A stretch of 64,000 nucleotides of DNA from Salinicola tamaricis (GCF_003006155.1 NZ_CP023559.1:3968001-4032000), one strand, 5' to 3'. Numbered from the stretch's first letter, positions 10,105 through 20,339 are shown. Translations and numbers: made by a program. The notes: generated by a model not told the origin, from the sequence alone.

Positions 10105-10572
10105 TCAACGGTGATACGGGTGCCCGGCGAGTAATGTCCAGGCACGATAGAGCTGCTCGGCCAGCAGCACCCGCACCAGCGGGTGCGGCAACGTCAGCGC
10201 CGAGAGCGACCACGACTGATGCGCGCGGGCGCTGAGGCGCGGGTCGAGCCCGTCGGGGCCGCCGATCAGCAGCGCCACATCCTGCCCGCCCTGGCGCCAG
10301 TCATCGAGCCGCTGCGACAGCTGCTCGGTGGTCCACGCCGAGCCTTTGACCTCGAGTGAGACCACATGTTCCTGATCGCGCAATTTTTCCAGCATGCGAT
10401 CGCCTTCGCTATGTATCGCGCGGGCGATGTCGGCATTCTTGCCACGCGCACCAGGGGCGATCTCGACGATCTCCAGCGGCATCTCACGCGGCAGCCGCTT
10501 GCGGTACTCCTCGACGCCCGCCTCGACCCAGGCCGGCATCCGCGTGCCCACCGCCAGCAGCCGCACCTTCAT
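10105..10572 (-). CDS. rlmH: 23S rRNA (pseudouridine-1915-N3) methyltransferase
   Basis: SPOUT-family methyltransferase of 155 residues. It begins [15 protein letters not shown] and carries the SAM-binding loop [11 protein letters not shown] and the family C-terminus [21 protein letters not shown] use the ATG at 10572, which overlaps the stop of rsfS; the open frame continues upstream but is the tail of rsfS in another frame. The rsfS-rlmH-mrdA order is conserved widely. Confidence 0.96.
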   Translation of the reverse strand: MKVRLLAVGTRMPAWVEAGVEEYRKRLPREMPLEIVEIAPGARGKNADIARAIHSEGDRMLEKLRDQEHVVSLEVKGSAWTTEQLSQRLDDWRQGGQDVALLIGGPDGLDPRLSARAHQSWSLSALTLPHPLVRVLLAEQLYRAWTLLAGHPYHR

Positions 10573-10944
10573 CCGCGCGACTCGTGCCGCTCGCCGTGGC
10601 TGGTGCCCTGCTGACGATCGACCGGCAGGTCGGCCCACAGCCGTTCGAGATCGTAGAGCTGGCGGGTTTCCGGCATCATCACATGGGCGACGACGTCACC
10701 CAGATCGACCAGCACCCATCGCCGCCCTGCTGCCCTTCGCACCCAGGGGACGCAGGCCGGCCTCCTTGGCCTTCTCGACCACGTTGCCGGCCAGGGCCGA
10801 GACGTGACGCGAGGAGGTGCCGCTGGCCACCACCATGACGTCGGTCACACTGGTCAACGCGGCGACGTCGAGCTCGACCAAGTCACGCGCCTTCAACTCT
10901 TCCAGCGCCTCGACGACTAATGATTTGAGAGAATCTGTCTGCAT
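10569..10944 (-). CDS. rsfS: Ribosomal silencing factor RsfS (frameshifted)
   Basis: Binds ribosomal protein L14 and blocks subunit joining when nutrients are scarce. The N-terminal two-thirds read normally ([20 protein letters not shown], then [20 protein letters not shown]). After GLRPLG the frame is lost near 10735, but the family end is present in other frames: GQQGGD, then [18 protein letters not shown] and [13 protein letters not shown], reaching a stop at 10569 that overlaps the rlmH start. At least two single-base indels are needed to join these parts, so I call one gene. Confidence 0.9.
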
Positions 10945-11026
10945 AGCTCCTCGTTTGGGAATCGCTGCCCCGAATTCAGGGAAACGCGCATTCTACTCCG
11001 ATGAGACGCCGGCGCCACTCTTCAAC

Positions 11027-11138
11027 TCTCATGAGAACCACGGGCCTCTCTCATGAGAACCATAGGCCCCTCTCGTTAGAACCACGGATCACCTCTCATG
11101 AGAACCACGGGCCCCTCTCGTTGGAGCCACGGATCATC
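11027..11138. repeat. Five-copy 22-bp tandem repeat
   Basis: Units begin at 11027, 11049, 11071, 11094 and 11116, each about 22 bp and starting TCTCATGAGAACCACGG or the variant TCTCGTTAGAACCACGG. Units 1, 2 and 4 carry the palindrome CTCATGAG, while units 3 and 5 carry CTCGTT. The array fills most of the 190-bp gap between the nadD stop and the rsfS start, and the last unit contains the nadD stop codon. It has no convincing coding potential. Confidence 0.9.
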
Positions 11139-11811
11139 CCTCGTCAGCGCCGCGGGTCGCCTCCCGGTAGAGCCCCTGGGCCGCGATATAACGCTCGGTC
11201 GCCTCGGCCAGCAGGTAGCGCACGCTTTGCCCGCGCTGCAGCCGACGCCGTACCTCGGTGGCGGCGATCGCCATGCGGCTAGGCAAACTGAGCCGCAGCA
11301 CCCCACCGGCCGGTGCCACCATCAGCGCCTCGACGGTGGCGACTTCGCGTCCAGCGATCAATGCTGACAGCTCGGGCGCCAGCGGTGCGGCGTGGTCGGG
11401 ACGGTCGAGCACTACCACATGCGCCAGCGACAGCAGGCGCTGGTACTGATGCCACTGTGGCAGGCCGAGGAAGGCGTCGTGCCCCACAGCCATCACCAGA
11501 CGCGCCTGCTCGCCGTACTCGGCACGCAGCGAGGCCAGGGTATCCACCGAGAAGGAGTGACCGCTGCGCCGTATCTCGCGATCGTCCGCCAGCAGCCCCG
11601 GGGTGTCGCCGATACCCGCGGCGAGCATCGCCAGGCGATCGCCAGCGGCGATGCCGGGCGCGACGCGATGGGGTGGCACATGCACCGGAATCATGTGCAC
11701 TCGGTCCAGCACCAGCGCCTCGCGTAACTCGACCGCACTGCGCAGATGCCCCAGGTGCACCGGATCGAAGGTGCCCCCGAGCATGGCGATGCGCGGCGCC
11801 CGACCACTCAT
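11134..11811 (-). CDS. nadD: Nicotinate-nucleotide adenylyltransferase
   Basis: Makes deamido-NAD from nicotinate mononucleotide and ATP. The nucleotidyltransferase motif GGTFDPVHLGHLR is near the N-terminus, and the second signature SGHSFSVDTLASLRAEYG follows, with VGHDAFLGLPQW between them. I start at MSGRAPRIAML (11811), leaving six residues before the first strand as in relatives. ATGs at 11841 and 11847 are possible but would overlap the end of proA. The stop codon falls inside the last unit of a tandem repeat. Confidence 0.94.
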   Translation of the reverse strand: MSGRAPRIAMLGGTFDPVHLGHLRSAVELREALVLDRVHMIPVHVPPHRVAPGIAAGDRLAMLAAGIGDTPGLLADDREIRRSGHSFSVDTLASLRAEYGEQARLVMAVGHDAFLGLPQWHQYQRLLSLAHVVVLDRPDHAAPLAPELSALIAGREVATVEALMVAPAGGVLRLSLPSRMAIAATEVRRRLQRGQSVRYLLAEATERYIAAQGLYREATRGADEG

Positions 11812-11827
11812 ATCCACACCACCGACA

Positions 11828-13106
11828 TCACTGACGGACATGACCATCGCCGAACACTACATACTTGCGGGTGGTCAACCCCTCCAGCCCCACCGGGCCG
11901 CGGGCGTGCAGTTTGTTGGTGGAGATGCCGATCTCGGCGCCCAGGCCATACTCGAAGCCGTCGGCAAAGCGGGTCGAAGCATTGACCAGGACCGAACTCG
12001 AGTCGACCTCGGCGAGAAAGCGTCGCGCCAGGGTCACGCTCTCGGTGACGATGGCATCGGTGTGCTGCGAGCCGTGGCGATTGATATGAGCCACCGCGTG
12101 CTCGAAATCCTCGACCACGCGGATGGCGATGATCGGCGCCAGGTACTCGGCATCCCAGTCCGTCTCGTCGGCGGCCACGGCGTCGGCGATCCACTCCCGG
12201 GTCAGCGCACAGCCGCGCATCTCCACGCCCTTGTCGCGGTAGATCGCGGCCAGTCGCGGCAGTACCCGCGGCGCCGCTTCGACGTGGACCAGCAGTGTCT
12301 CCATGGCGTTGCACGGGGAGTAGCGCTGGGTCTTGGCGTTATCGGCAATCGCCACCGCCTTGTCACTGTCGGCGGCGGCATCGATGTAGACATGACAGAC
12401 ACCGTCGAGATGCTTGATCACCGGCACCGTCGCCTCTTCGGCGATACGCGCGATCAGCGACTTGCCACCACGCGGGATGATCACGTCGACGCTGGCGGTG
12501 AGACGGATCAGCTCGCCCACCGCGGCGCGATCGGTGGTCTCCACTACCTGCACCGCGTCTTCGCTCACGCCGGCATCGCGCAGGCCGTCACGAATGCAGG
12601 CAGCGATCGCGGCGTTGCTGGCGGCAGCCTCGGAGCCACCGCGCAAAATGCAGGCATTACCGGACTTCAGGCACAGGCTGGCCGCTCGTCACGTTGGGAC
12701 GCGATTCGTAGATGATCCCGACCACCCCGAGCGGCACCCGCATCTGCCCCACCTGGATACCGCTGGGCTGGTAGCGCAATCCCTCGATCTCGCCCACGGG
12801 GTCAGGCAGCGCCGCGACCTGACGGGCACCTGCGAGCATCGCGTCGATGCGCGCCGGCGTCAGTGCCAGACGGTCGAGCAGCGGTTCACTGAGCCCGCGC
12901 GCGCGGCCGCGCTCGAGATCGGCGGCGTTGGCGCTGGCAAGCGCCGGGCGGGCAGCATCGAGCCGCGCCACGATGGCCGCCAGTGCGGCATTCTTGCGCC
13001 CGCTGTCGAGCGCACGCAGCGCGGTGCTGGCAGCGCGGGCGCGCTCCCCGAGGCGTTGCATATAAAGCGGGATGTCGTCGACGCTATCGGTCGCGGAGTG
13101 TGACAT
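11828..13106 (-). CDS. proA: Gamma-glutamyl phosphate reductase (frameshifted)
   Basis: Second enzyme of proline synthesis: NADPH-dependent reduction of glutamyl-5-phosphate. The N-terminal part runs from [20 protein letters not shown] to [15 protein letters not shown]. The frame then breaks near 12680 and resumes as [20 protein letters not shown], through [11 protein letters not shown] and DGVCHVYID (catalytic Cys region), to [21 protein letters not shown]. The junction lacks about five bases compared with the expected NVTS(D/E)AASLCLKSG. The start at 13106 follows an AAGAG stretch. It is just upstream of nadD, as in many relatives. Confidence 0.93.
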
Positions 13107-13462
13107 GACGTGTATCTCTTCAAGGATGCCGGGCAGCGACGGCTTCAGGCACGAACGCCCCAGCGTGCCGCGTCCAGCGGTGCCTGGCGGTGCTCCGGCC
13201 CGCAAACCGCGCTGGCAAGAGTTTGTCTCGAATCGTGATTCACAGTGTACGGTCAGTGACAGCCCGTGCGATAGTTGCAGCAGGGAATCCGGCTGGGCTC
13301 GAGCGCTTAGCCCAAGACGCACCGCGGCCCCCGCTGGGCGACGGCCGCGTGCGATATCGCCTCGGCAAATGCCCTGGCGCACGCGCCATGCCGCCTGTCG
13401 TCTGCACAGAGACCAGACGGCGTTTTGAACCACGCAGAACCATCGGCCCAATATAAGCCACC
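13107..13462. other. Divergent intergenic region, proA / membrane protein
   Basis: This 356-bp gap separates the minus-strand proA start from the plus-strand gene at 13463 and must hold both promoters. An AT-rich AATATAAG lies about 10 bp before the plus-strand start, but no well-spaced -35/-10 pair was found. I see no gene or hairpin in it. Confidence 0.4.
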
Positions 13463-14288
13463 ATGCCAAGCCAGTACAAAAGCCCGGGGACAACAGCGCT
13501 GACTCTCGCCTGCTTGGTAGCTGCCGCCGCCACAGGGACTTTCACCGAGGGGAGCGTGCGGCTGATCGCCTGGGGCGGTGCCGTGGCACTGCTCGCCACA
13601 CTCGCCTACGCTGCGCGCAGCACCTGCTGGATCGCCCCGACCGCCGCCGTGCTCGCCGTGGCGCTACTCGCCACCGGTCACCCGGCGACCCTGCCCTGGA
13701 TCTGGCTGTTGCCATTATGCCTGCAGTCGCTGAAAGGACGCGCAGGCCTGGCACTCAACCTGGTCGCCTTCATTCTCGGTGTGACTTTCATCGCCCGGCA
13801 CTTTTCGCTCCCGGCCACGCTGCTGGCCGCAACATCGCTGGTCATCGTCTGGCTACTGGCAAAGGAGCAGCGCCTGCGGACCCGGCCGCTGCTCAATCGT
13901 CAGGGCGCCCAGTGGCTGCTGCCACCATCGATGCTAGACGCCGACGCGCGTCACGAGCAGCGTCGTGGAGCGCGAATCGCTCTACCGGCGAAGTCGTGAT
14001 CTTCGGCTGCGCTCACTCTACGCCCAGCGACATGCACGAACTCAGTCGCCTGCTGTATGACCAGCTGGCGCTCTACGAGCGCGCCTACCGGCTCAACGAC
14101 TACGGTATCGCCGTGCTGCTGGTGGCCAACGACGACAAGCTGGCGAACAGCGCCGCCACCAGCTCCAGCATGCCATTGCCCCCCATCGCATCGTGTCGCA
14201 CACGCCGCTGTCACAGCTCGGTGATCGCTTCGCGCGCTACCGCACCAAACGCCACAGTCACCGTCGCGAGACTCAGCCATGGGCATGA
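13463..14288 (+). CDS. Membrane protein with degenerate GGDEF-like C-terminus (frameshifted)
   Basis: I do not recognise a named family. Residues 1-140 hold about five hydrophobic segments. After a frame change near 13985 the protein continues with [36 protein letters not shown] and [13 protein letters not shown] second change near 14130 leads to [20 protein letters not shown] and a stop at 14288 that overlaps the next gene. The order alpha-beta with DYGIAVLLV where GGDEF would be suggests a diguanylate-cyclase-like domain that has lost its signature. It is followed immediately by a gene of the same design. Confidence 0.65.
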
Positions 14289-15198
14289 GTCGCTACAAGC
14301 TCGCCGCCCAGCTGCTGGCGCTGGCGATGTTCACCGGACTGGCGCTGTGGCACTACCTGATGCGCCACTACGATCTGATCCTGCCACCGGCGCTACTCGC
14401 CTGCGGGCTACTGGTGTCACTGCCACTGCAGTGGCTGGGGCGGCTGCGCCCGGCGCTGGCCGACTACCTGATGCTGGTCGGCGCGCTGACCCTGTTTGCC
14501 ATCGAAGCGCCCGGCTGCATCAACGGCATGCTGTGGCTGGGACTACCGGCGGTAGTCAGCCTGCTGGTACTGTCACTGCCCCTGGCGGTCATGCTCAACA
14601 TCGCCCTGGTGCCGGCCTGGACCCTGCTGCTGGGAGGCACGCATGTCTCGCTGTTGACCCTCAGCATGGGCTGGTGGCTGGCACTCAGCGCCGCCCTGGT
14701 CTTGAGCCGCCTAGACGCCCGCCGTCGCCGGCGCTGCGCCTGCCACAGTGGCGCCGCGACCCCAAGTTGCCGCGTCAGGCACTGCAGCGCAGTTTGGCGA
14801 TCGAGGTCGCACGCGCACACGCACTCGGCCGCCCGCTCAGCGTACTGGTGCTCTATGTGCCCCAGCTCGACCAGGCCGATGACCAGTTCGGGACCGACCT
14901 GCGCGAGGCGCTCTCTCATGCCTTCAGTCACGCAGTGGCCAATGACAGCCGCCATAGTGACTTGCTGGGTGAGTACCGTAAGAGTGTCTTCTGCCTGATA
15001 CTGCCCAATGCCGGCGAGAGCGGCGCCCTGGCCGCCGGCCGTCGACTGGCCGCCACCGTGGCCACCATATCGCGCCCGGAGACCGGTCCACTGGAAAGCT
15101 TCAGCCGCGTCTGCATGCTCCAGCCCGGCGAAGCCACGGCGCACTTCCTGACCCGGCTCGACAACGCCGCCACCAAACTGCTGGAACCGCTCGCTTGA
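14285..15198 (+). CDS. Membrane protein with degenerate GGDEF domain (frameshifted)
   Basis: About six hydrophobic segments fill residues 5-145 (RYKLAAQLLALAMFTGLALW onward). After a frameshift near 14745 the C-terminus reads LQRSLAIEVARAHALGRPLS, VLVLYVPQLDQADDQFG, then SDLLGEYRKSVFCLILPNAG. This follows the GGDEF-domain plan (helix, RPLSVLVLYV strand, D-QFG, then a strand), but GEYRKS replaces GGEEF, so cyclase activity is unlikely. The ATG at 14285 overlaps the previous stop; an ATG at 14279 is also possible. The stop overlaps the TTG start of the next gene, pointing to one operon. Confidence 0.7.
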
Positions 15199-16601
15199 AC
15201 TTCACCCACTGGCTCTACTCGCTCTCTCCGTCTCCCACCCTGCTGCTGCTGATCATCGCCGGCGTGGCGCTGCTCGAATCGCTGGCGGTGGTGGGGATCG
15301 TCGTGCCCGGCGTGGTTCTGCTGGGCGCCGCCGCCAGTCTCGCCGGACACGCCGACATGTCGATCACGCTGGTGCTGATCGCGGGTACACTAGGCGCCTT
15401 TGCCGGTGACAACCTGAGCTTTTGGCTGGGCCGCTCGCAGCGCGAGCGCATTCCCGGCTGGTGGCCGCTCGACCGCCACCCGGAGTGGCTCGAAGGCGGC
15501 ATCGATTTCTTCCAGCGGCACGGGACGATGTCGGTGGTGATCGGCCGCTTCGTCGGCCCGGTACGACCGTTCGTACCACTCGTGGCGGGCATGCTGTCGA
15601 TGCCCAGCCGGCGCTTCGCGCTGGTCAACGCACTCTCGGCGTGCGTCTGGGCGCCGGTCTATCTGCTGCCGGGCTACTGGCTGGGGCGTTCCTGGAGCGA
15701 GCTGATGAAGCTGCCGCCGGGGGCCGAGCACTGGCTGCTGGTGCTGTCGCTCTCGCTGCTGGCCCTGGGGGTGCTGTTTTCCTGGTTCCGCTACCAGTTG
15801 AGCGGCCAGGGCCGCCTGCACCAATGGCTCGAGGGCTACCAGCAGCGCCACCCGGCCTGCGCACGCCTGTGGTGCGCACTGCGCTCGCCACCCCCGGCCA
15901 ACGAGTTCCCGCTGGCCTCGCTCTCGCTGTTGCTGACCAGCCTGATCGCACTGATCGGCTGGACCACCTGGGTGCTGATCCACGACGGCCCGCTGCCGAT
16001 GGATCGTCAGATTCACGCGCTGGCGGCGATGCTTCAGCATCAGTGGCTGCTCGGCACCAGCGAGACGCTGGCCAAGATCGGTGACGCCCTGGGCATCACG
16101 CTACTGATGGCGCCATGGCTGCTATGGCTGGCCTGGGCACGGCGTTTCGCCGCACTGCTGCTCCTGGCCGGCGCGCTGGTCGCGGTGGCGGTGGCCAACA
16201 CCCTGTTCAAGGCCCTGGCCGGGCGAGCCAGGCCGGACACCCCGGACTATCTCACCGGATCGATGTCCTACCCCAGTGCCCATACTTCCACCAGCGTGGT
16301 GGTGGTGGGGCTGACCGCCGCCTTCGCTGCTCAGGTCATGCCACTGCGTTACCGCGCCTACGCCTATTGGGCCGGTATCCTGGTGTGCACGCCCATGGCG
16401 CTGTCGCGGCTGGTGATCGGCGTGCACTGGGCCAGCGACCTGATCGGGGGCGCCCTGCTCGGGCTGATCGTATGTGCGCTGACCCGCATCAGCTACCAGC
16501 GCTGGCAGCGTCCGGATCTGTCCATGCCGCCCTGGCCATGGCTAGCATTGGTGTCGCTGGTACTGGAGACCGCGCGCGTACTGCTGTTCGCGCCGGTATA
16601 G
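15195..16601 (+). CDS. DedA-PAP2 fusion membrane protein
   Basis: A 468-residue polytopic protein with two domains. Residues 1-200 form a DedA/SNARE-associated domain (GIVVPGVVLLGAAA, GDNLSFWLGRS, FVGPVRPFVPLVAGM), a family of lipid scramblases/flippases. Residues 230-460 form a PAP2 phosphatase with the three motifs KALAGRARPD, PSAHTSTS and SRLVIGVHWASDL, which supply the catalytic histidines. The fusion suggests undecaprenyl-phosphate or phospholipid phosphate release coupled to lipid translocation. The TTG start overlaps the previous stop by two bases. Confidence 0.9.
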   Translation: MNFTHWLYSLSPSPTLLLLIIAGVALLESLAVVGIVVPGVVLLGAAASLAGHADMSITLVLIAGTLGAFAGDNLSFWLGRSQRERIPGWWPLDRHPEWLEGGIDFFQRHGTMSVVIGRFVGPVRPFVPLVAGMLSMPSRRFALVNALSACVWAPVYLLPGYWLGRSWSELMKLPPGAEHWLLVLSLSLLALGVLFSWFRYQLSGQGRLHQWLEGYQQRHPACARLWCALRSPPPANEFPLASLSLLLTSLIALIGWTTWVLIHDGPLPMDRQIHALAAMLQHQWLLGTSETLAKIGDALGITLLMAPWLLWLAWARRFAALLLLAGALVAVAVANTLFKALAGRARPDTPDYLTGSMSYPSAHTSTSVVVVGLTAAFAAQVMPLRYRAYAYWAGILVCTPMALSRLVIGVHWASDLIGGALLGLIVCALTRISYQRWQRPDLSMPPWPWLALVSLVLETARVLLFAPV

Positions 16602-16606
16602 GGGAG

Positions 16607-17227
16607 TTACTCGCCCCAGCTGGGCATCAGGCGCTGAGGGAGGCCGAGCTGGGCGAGCATCCGGGCGACCACGAAGTCGACCATGTCGGCGACGCTCTGC
16701 GGACGATGATAGAACCCGGGCGCAGCCGGCATGACCACCGCCCCCATGCGCGTCAGCGTCAACATGTTCTCGAGATGGATCTGCGACAGCGGCATCTCCC
16801 GCGGCACCACGATCAGCGGGCGGCGCTCCTTGAGCGCCACGTCCGCCGCGCGCTCGATCAGGTTGTCACTGGCGCCGCAGGCGATCGCCGACAGCGTACC
16901 GGTGGAGCACGGGCAAACCACCAGCGCGCGCCAGTCGCCGGAACCGGAGGCCACTGGCGCCAGCCAATCCTCACGCCCGAAGCAGCGAATCTGCCCCGTC
17001 TGCGCGCCGAAACGCTCGCTCAGCGCCGCGGCCAGGCGCTCGGGCTGGGCCGGCAAGTCGAGTTCGGTCTCGATCGCGATCACCCGGTGCGCGGCCTTGG
17101 AGATCATCACGTAGAGCGGCTGACCAGCGGCGACCAGGCACTCGATCAGGCGCAGCCCGTACTGGGCGCCCGAGGCGCCGGTCAGCGCCACGGCCACCGG
17201 CCCGCCGCGCGGCGTATCACTCGGCAT
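16607..17227 (-). CDS. ubiX: Flavin prenyltransferase UbiX
   Basis: Attaches dimethylallyl phosphate to FMN to make the prenylated flavin used by UbiD in ubiquinone synthesis. The N-terminal VAVALTGASGAQYG flavin-binding motif, VVCPCSTGTLSAIACG, VPREMPLSQIHLENM and MPAAPGFYHRP are all present. The ATG at 17227 (MPSDTPRGG) follows GGAGGT and overlaps the end of mpl by 11 bases, so the two are probably co-translated. Confidence 0.95.
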   Translation of the reverse strand: MPSDTPRGGPVAVALTGASGAQYGLRLIECLVAAGQPLYVMISKAAHRVIAIETELDLPAQPERLAAALSERFGAQTGQIRCFGREDWLAPVASGSGDWRALVVCPCSTGTLSAIACGASDNLIERAADVALKERRPLIVVPREMPLSQIHLENMLTLTRMGAVVMPAAPGFYHRPQSVADMVDFVVARMLAQLGLPQRLMPSWGE

Positions 17228-18582
17228 GCTGCACCTCCAAGGCCGCGAGCAGTTTGGCGTGAATGCCACCGAAACCACCGTTGGACATCACCACGATGCG
17301 ATCGCCCGGGCGCGCCACAGCCACCACCTCGCCAACCAGCGCATCCAGGTCGGTTGCCACGCGGCTACCGGCGTGCTCCGCCGCCACCTCGTTCAACGAC
17401 CAGTCCAGCCCCGGCGGCTGATACCACCAGACCGCCTCGGCCAAGGCCACGCTCTCGGCCAGGCGAGATTTCATGGTGCCCTGACGCATGGTGTTGGAGC
17501 GTGGTTCGATCACCGCCAGCAGCCGCCCGCCATGATGATCCCGCGCCAGCCCCTCGAGCGTCAGCGCGATCGCCGTAGGATGGTGGGCGAAGTCGTCGAT
17601 CACCTGGATGCCGGCAACGCTGCCGCGCAGCTCCTGACGTCGCTTGGGCGCCAGGAAATCGGCCAGCGCGCGGCATGCCACTGCCGGTGCTACCCCGACA
17701 TGGCTCGCCGCGGCCACCGCGGCGGCGGCATTGGCGGCGTTGTGGCTGCCGCTCATCGCCCAGCTCACCGGGTAGCGCTCACCGGCATGCTCGAGGGCGA
17801 AGGCGCGGCTGTCGTCGGCATCCAATACCAGCCGCCAGACGCTCTCCGGTAGCGTGCCGACCCGCTCCACCGGGGTCCAGCAGCCACGCGCCAGCACCCG
17901 CTCCAGGGCGGGCTCGCCGGCGGCTACTATCAGCCGCCCATCGCCGGGCACGGTACGCACGAAATGGTGGAACTGGCGCTCTATCGCCGCCAGGTCCTCG
18001 AAGATATCCGCATGATCGAACTCGAGATTGTTGAGAACGGCGACATCCGGATGGTAGTGCACGAACTTCGACCGTTTGTCGAAGAAGGCGGTGTCGTACT
18101 CGTCGGCTTCGATCACGAAGGGCGCACCGGCGCCCCCCATCCGCGAGGAGACGCCGAAGTTGCGCGGCACACCACCGATCAGAAAGCCCGGTTCGAGCCC
18201 GGCTGATTCGAGAATCCATGCCAGCAGGCTGGCCGTGGTGGTCTTGCCGTGGGTGCCGGCTACGGCCACCACCGGGCGCCCGCCGAGCACATACTGGGCC
18301 AGCCACTGCGGCCCGGAAACATAGGGGATACGTGCGTTGAGCAGCGCCTCGACTTCCGGATTGCCGCGCGACAGAGCGTTGCCGACGACCACCAGATCGG
18401 GTCTCGGGGTCAAGTTGTCGGCGCGGTAGCCCACTCAACTGGATACCGGCATCTTCCAGCTGATGACTCATCGGCGGATAGACGTTGGCATCGGAGCCAG
18501 TCACTCGATGCCCGAGCGCCTTGGCCAGACGTGCCAGGCTACCCATGAAGGTGCCGCAGATGCCCAGAACGTGAACGTGCAT
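17217..18582 (-). CDS. mpl: UDP-N-acetylmuramate:murein tripeptide ligase (one frameshift)
   Basis: Recycling enzyme that joins L-Ala-gamma-D-Glu-meso-DAP to UDP-MurNAc. The N-terminus reads MHVHVLGICGTFMGSLARLA; the ATP-binding loop is VAGTHGKTTTASLLAW; then EADEYDTAFFDKRSK and IDDFAHHPTAI. The frame breaks near 18425: the N-terminal segment ends at DAGIQLSG and the main body resumes at GYRADNLTPRPDLVVVGNAL, consistent with one missing base. The start at 18582 has GAGGGAGAGG just upstream. Confidence 0.94.
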
Positions 18583-19009
18583 GCCCTCTCCCTCGGGACG
18601 ATTGACGCGATGACGGCGACCGCAATGGCCGCGATGACGAAGCGGCGAGCCTAGCATGCCGGCAGCGGGCGAACCACAGAGCGCCCCGGTCCATGGCCGC
18701 GTGTGGACTCCCGACATCCGCGCTCGCTCACCGCTTCACCGCTCTTTCATCCTCTCCCTCACCGCGCGGCCCAGAAAATGACCGCCGCGGTGACCAGGGC
18801 CTCGTATTAACAGCCCCTGGCCTTTCGGCTATGCTTGGCCGCGCAACCGAGACTCGCACCCCCGACACTCGCCCTTCGCGGCCGCGCTGCGCCCGTCGAC
18901 GTGGGCGTTGCACGGCTCGATTCGGTGGTGCCATGGATGGCGCCGCCACGCTACACCAGGCCCGCGCGAGCCGTGCATGAGATACCAATCCCAGGAGATG
19001 AGAGCCGAT
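18583..19009. other. Divergent intergenic region, mpl / pfp
   Basis: A 427-bp region between two divergent starts. Apart from a candidate promoter for the phosphofructokinase gene at 18807-18835 I see no gene, hairpin or repeat. Confidence 0.4.
18807..18835 (+). promoter_or_regulatory. Candidate sigma-70 promoter for pfp
   Basis: TTAACA and TATGCT are separated by 17 bases, five and four matches to the consensus hexamers. It lies about 175 bp upstream of the phosphofructokinase start. No experimental support. Confidence 0.35.
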
Positions 19010-20266
19010 ATGGCCAAGCACAACGCCTTTTACGCCCAGTCCGGTGGCGTCACCGCCGTCATCAACGCCAGTGCCTGTGGTGTGATCGAAGCCTGCCGCC
19101 GCCATGCCGACCGCATCGGGCACGTCTATGCCGGCCATAACGGCATCATCGGCGCCCTCACCGAAGACCTGATCGACACCAACCAGGAGAGCGACGCCGC
19201 CATCGCCGCGCTGCGCCACACGCCGGGCGGTGCCTTCGGCTCCTGCCGCTACAAGCTGAAATCGATCGAGAGCCACCGCGCCGAGTACGAACGCCTGATC
19301 GAAGTCTTCAAGGCTCACGATATCCGCTACTTCTTCTATAACGGCGGCGGCGATAGCGCCGATACCTGCCTCAGGTGTCGCAGCTCTCCGAGAAGATGGG
19401 GTATCCGCTCACCGCCATCCACGTGCCCAAGACGGTCGACAACGACCTGCCGATCACCGACAACTCCCCCGGCTTCGGCAGCGTGGCCAAGTACGTCGCC
19501 ACCTCGACCCGCGAAGCGGCGCTGGATATCGAATCGATGTGCGCCACCTCGACCAAGGTCTTCATCTTCGAAGTCATGGGTCGTCACGCCGGCTGGATCG
19601 CGGCCGCCGGCGCCTTGGCAGGCGAGAGTGCCGAGCAGGCGCCGCACGTGATCATCTTCCCCGAGATCGCCTTCGACCCGCCGCGGTCATGGCGCGCATC
19701 GATGAGGCGGTGAAACGCCACGGCTTCTGCGTGATCGTGATTTCCGAAGGCGCCCAGTACGCCGATGGCACCTTCCTGGCCGATGCCGGCAGCACCGACG
19801 CCTTCGGCCACAAGCAGCTCGGCGGCGTGGCGCCGACCCTGGCCGGGATGGTGAAGGCGGATCTCGGCTACAAGTACCACTGGGCGGTGGCCGACTACCT
19901 GCAGCGCGCGCGCGGCATATCGCCTCGCGCACCGACGTCGAGCAGGCCTACGCCGTGGGCAAGGTGGCGGTGGAGCTGGCGCTCGACGGGCAGAATGCGA
20001 TGATGCCGGCGATCAAGCGTGTCTCCGAGAGCCCCTATGAGTGGCAGATCGAGGCAGCGCCGCTGGCCGAGATCGCCAACCACGAGAAGTTCATGCCGCG
20101 CGGCTACATCAGCGAGGATGGTCTGTACATCAGCGAGGCTGGACGCCGCTATCTGGCCCCGCTGATCCAGGGCGAGGACTTCCCGCCGTTCGAGAACGGC
20201 CTGCCCAAAGTGGCCAAGCTGGAGAAGGTCCGGGTCGCACGCAAGCTGCCCGACTTCACCGTCTGA
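19010..20266 (+). CDS. pfp: PPi-dependent 6-phosphofructokinase (three frameshifts)
   Basis: Reversible phosphorylation of fructose 6-phosphate using pyrophosphate. The N-terminus MAKHNAFYAQSGGVTAVINA and FFYNGGGDSADTCL carry the GGDS signature of PPi-type enzymes (ATP enzymes have GGDGS). VPKTVDNDLPITDNSPGFGS, FEVMGRHAGWIAAAGAL and PYEWQIEAAPLAEIANHEKF follow. The frame changes near 19365, 19685 and 19915, each explained by one lost base, giving about 420 residues, the usual length. AGGAG lies 12 bases before the ATG at 19010. Confidence 0.92.
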
Positions 20267-20279
20267 GCGACCGACGGCA

Positions 20280-20319
20280 TGCCGTGATCAGCGCCGGCCC
20301 AGAGGCGCTGATCACGGCA
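20280..20319 (+). terminator. Terminator-like perfect hairpin after pfp
   Basis: A perfect 16-bp inverted repeat built on GCCGTGATCAGCGCC with an 8-base loop starts 14 bases after the pfp stop. CTTTTT follows some 15 bases later. Likely terminator. Confidence 0.7.
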
Positions 20320-20339
20320 GCTATCAGCCCACCCTTTTT

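Noticed and set aside
11027..11138. CRISPR array
   Set aside because: Units are directly adjacent with no spacers, and there are no cas genes.
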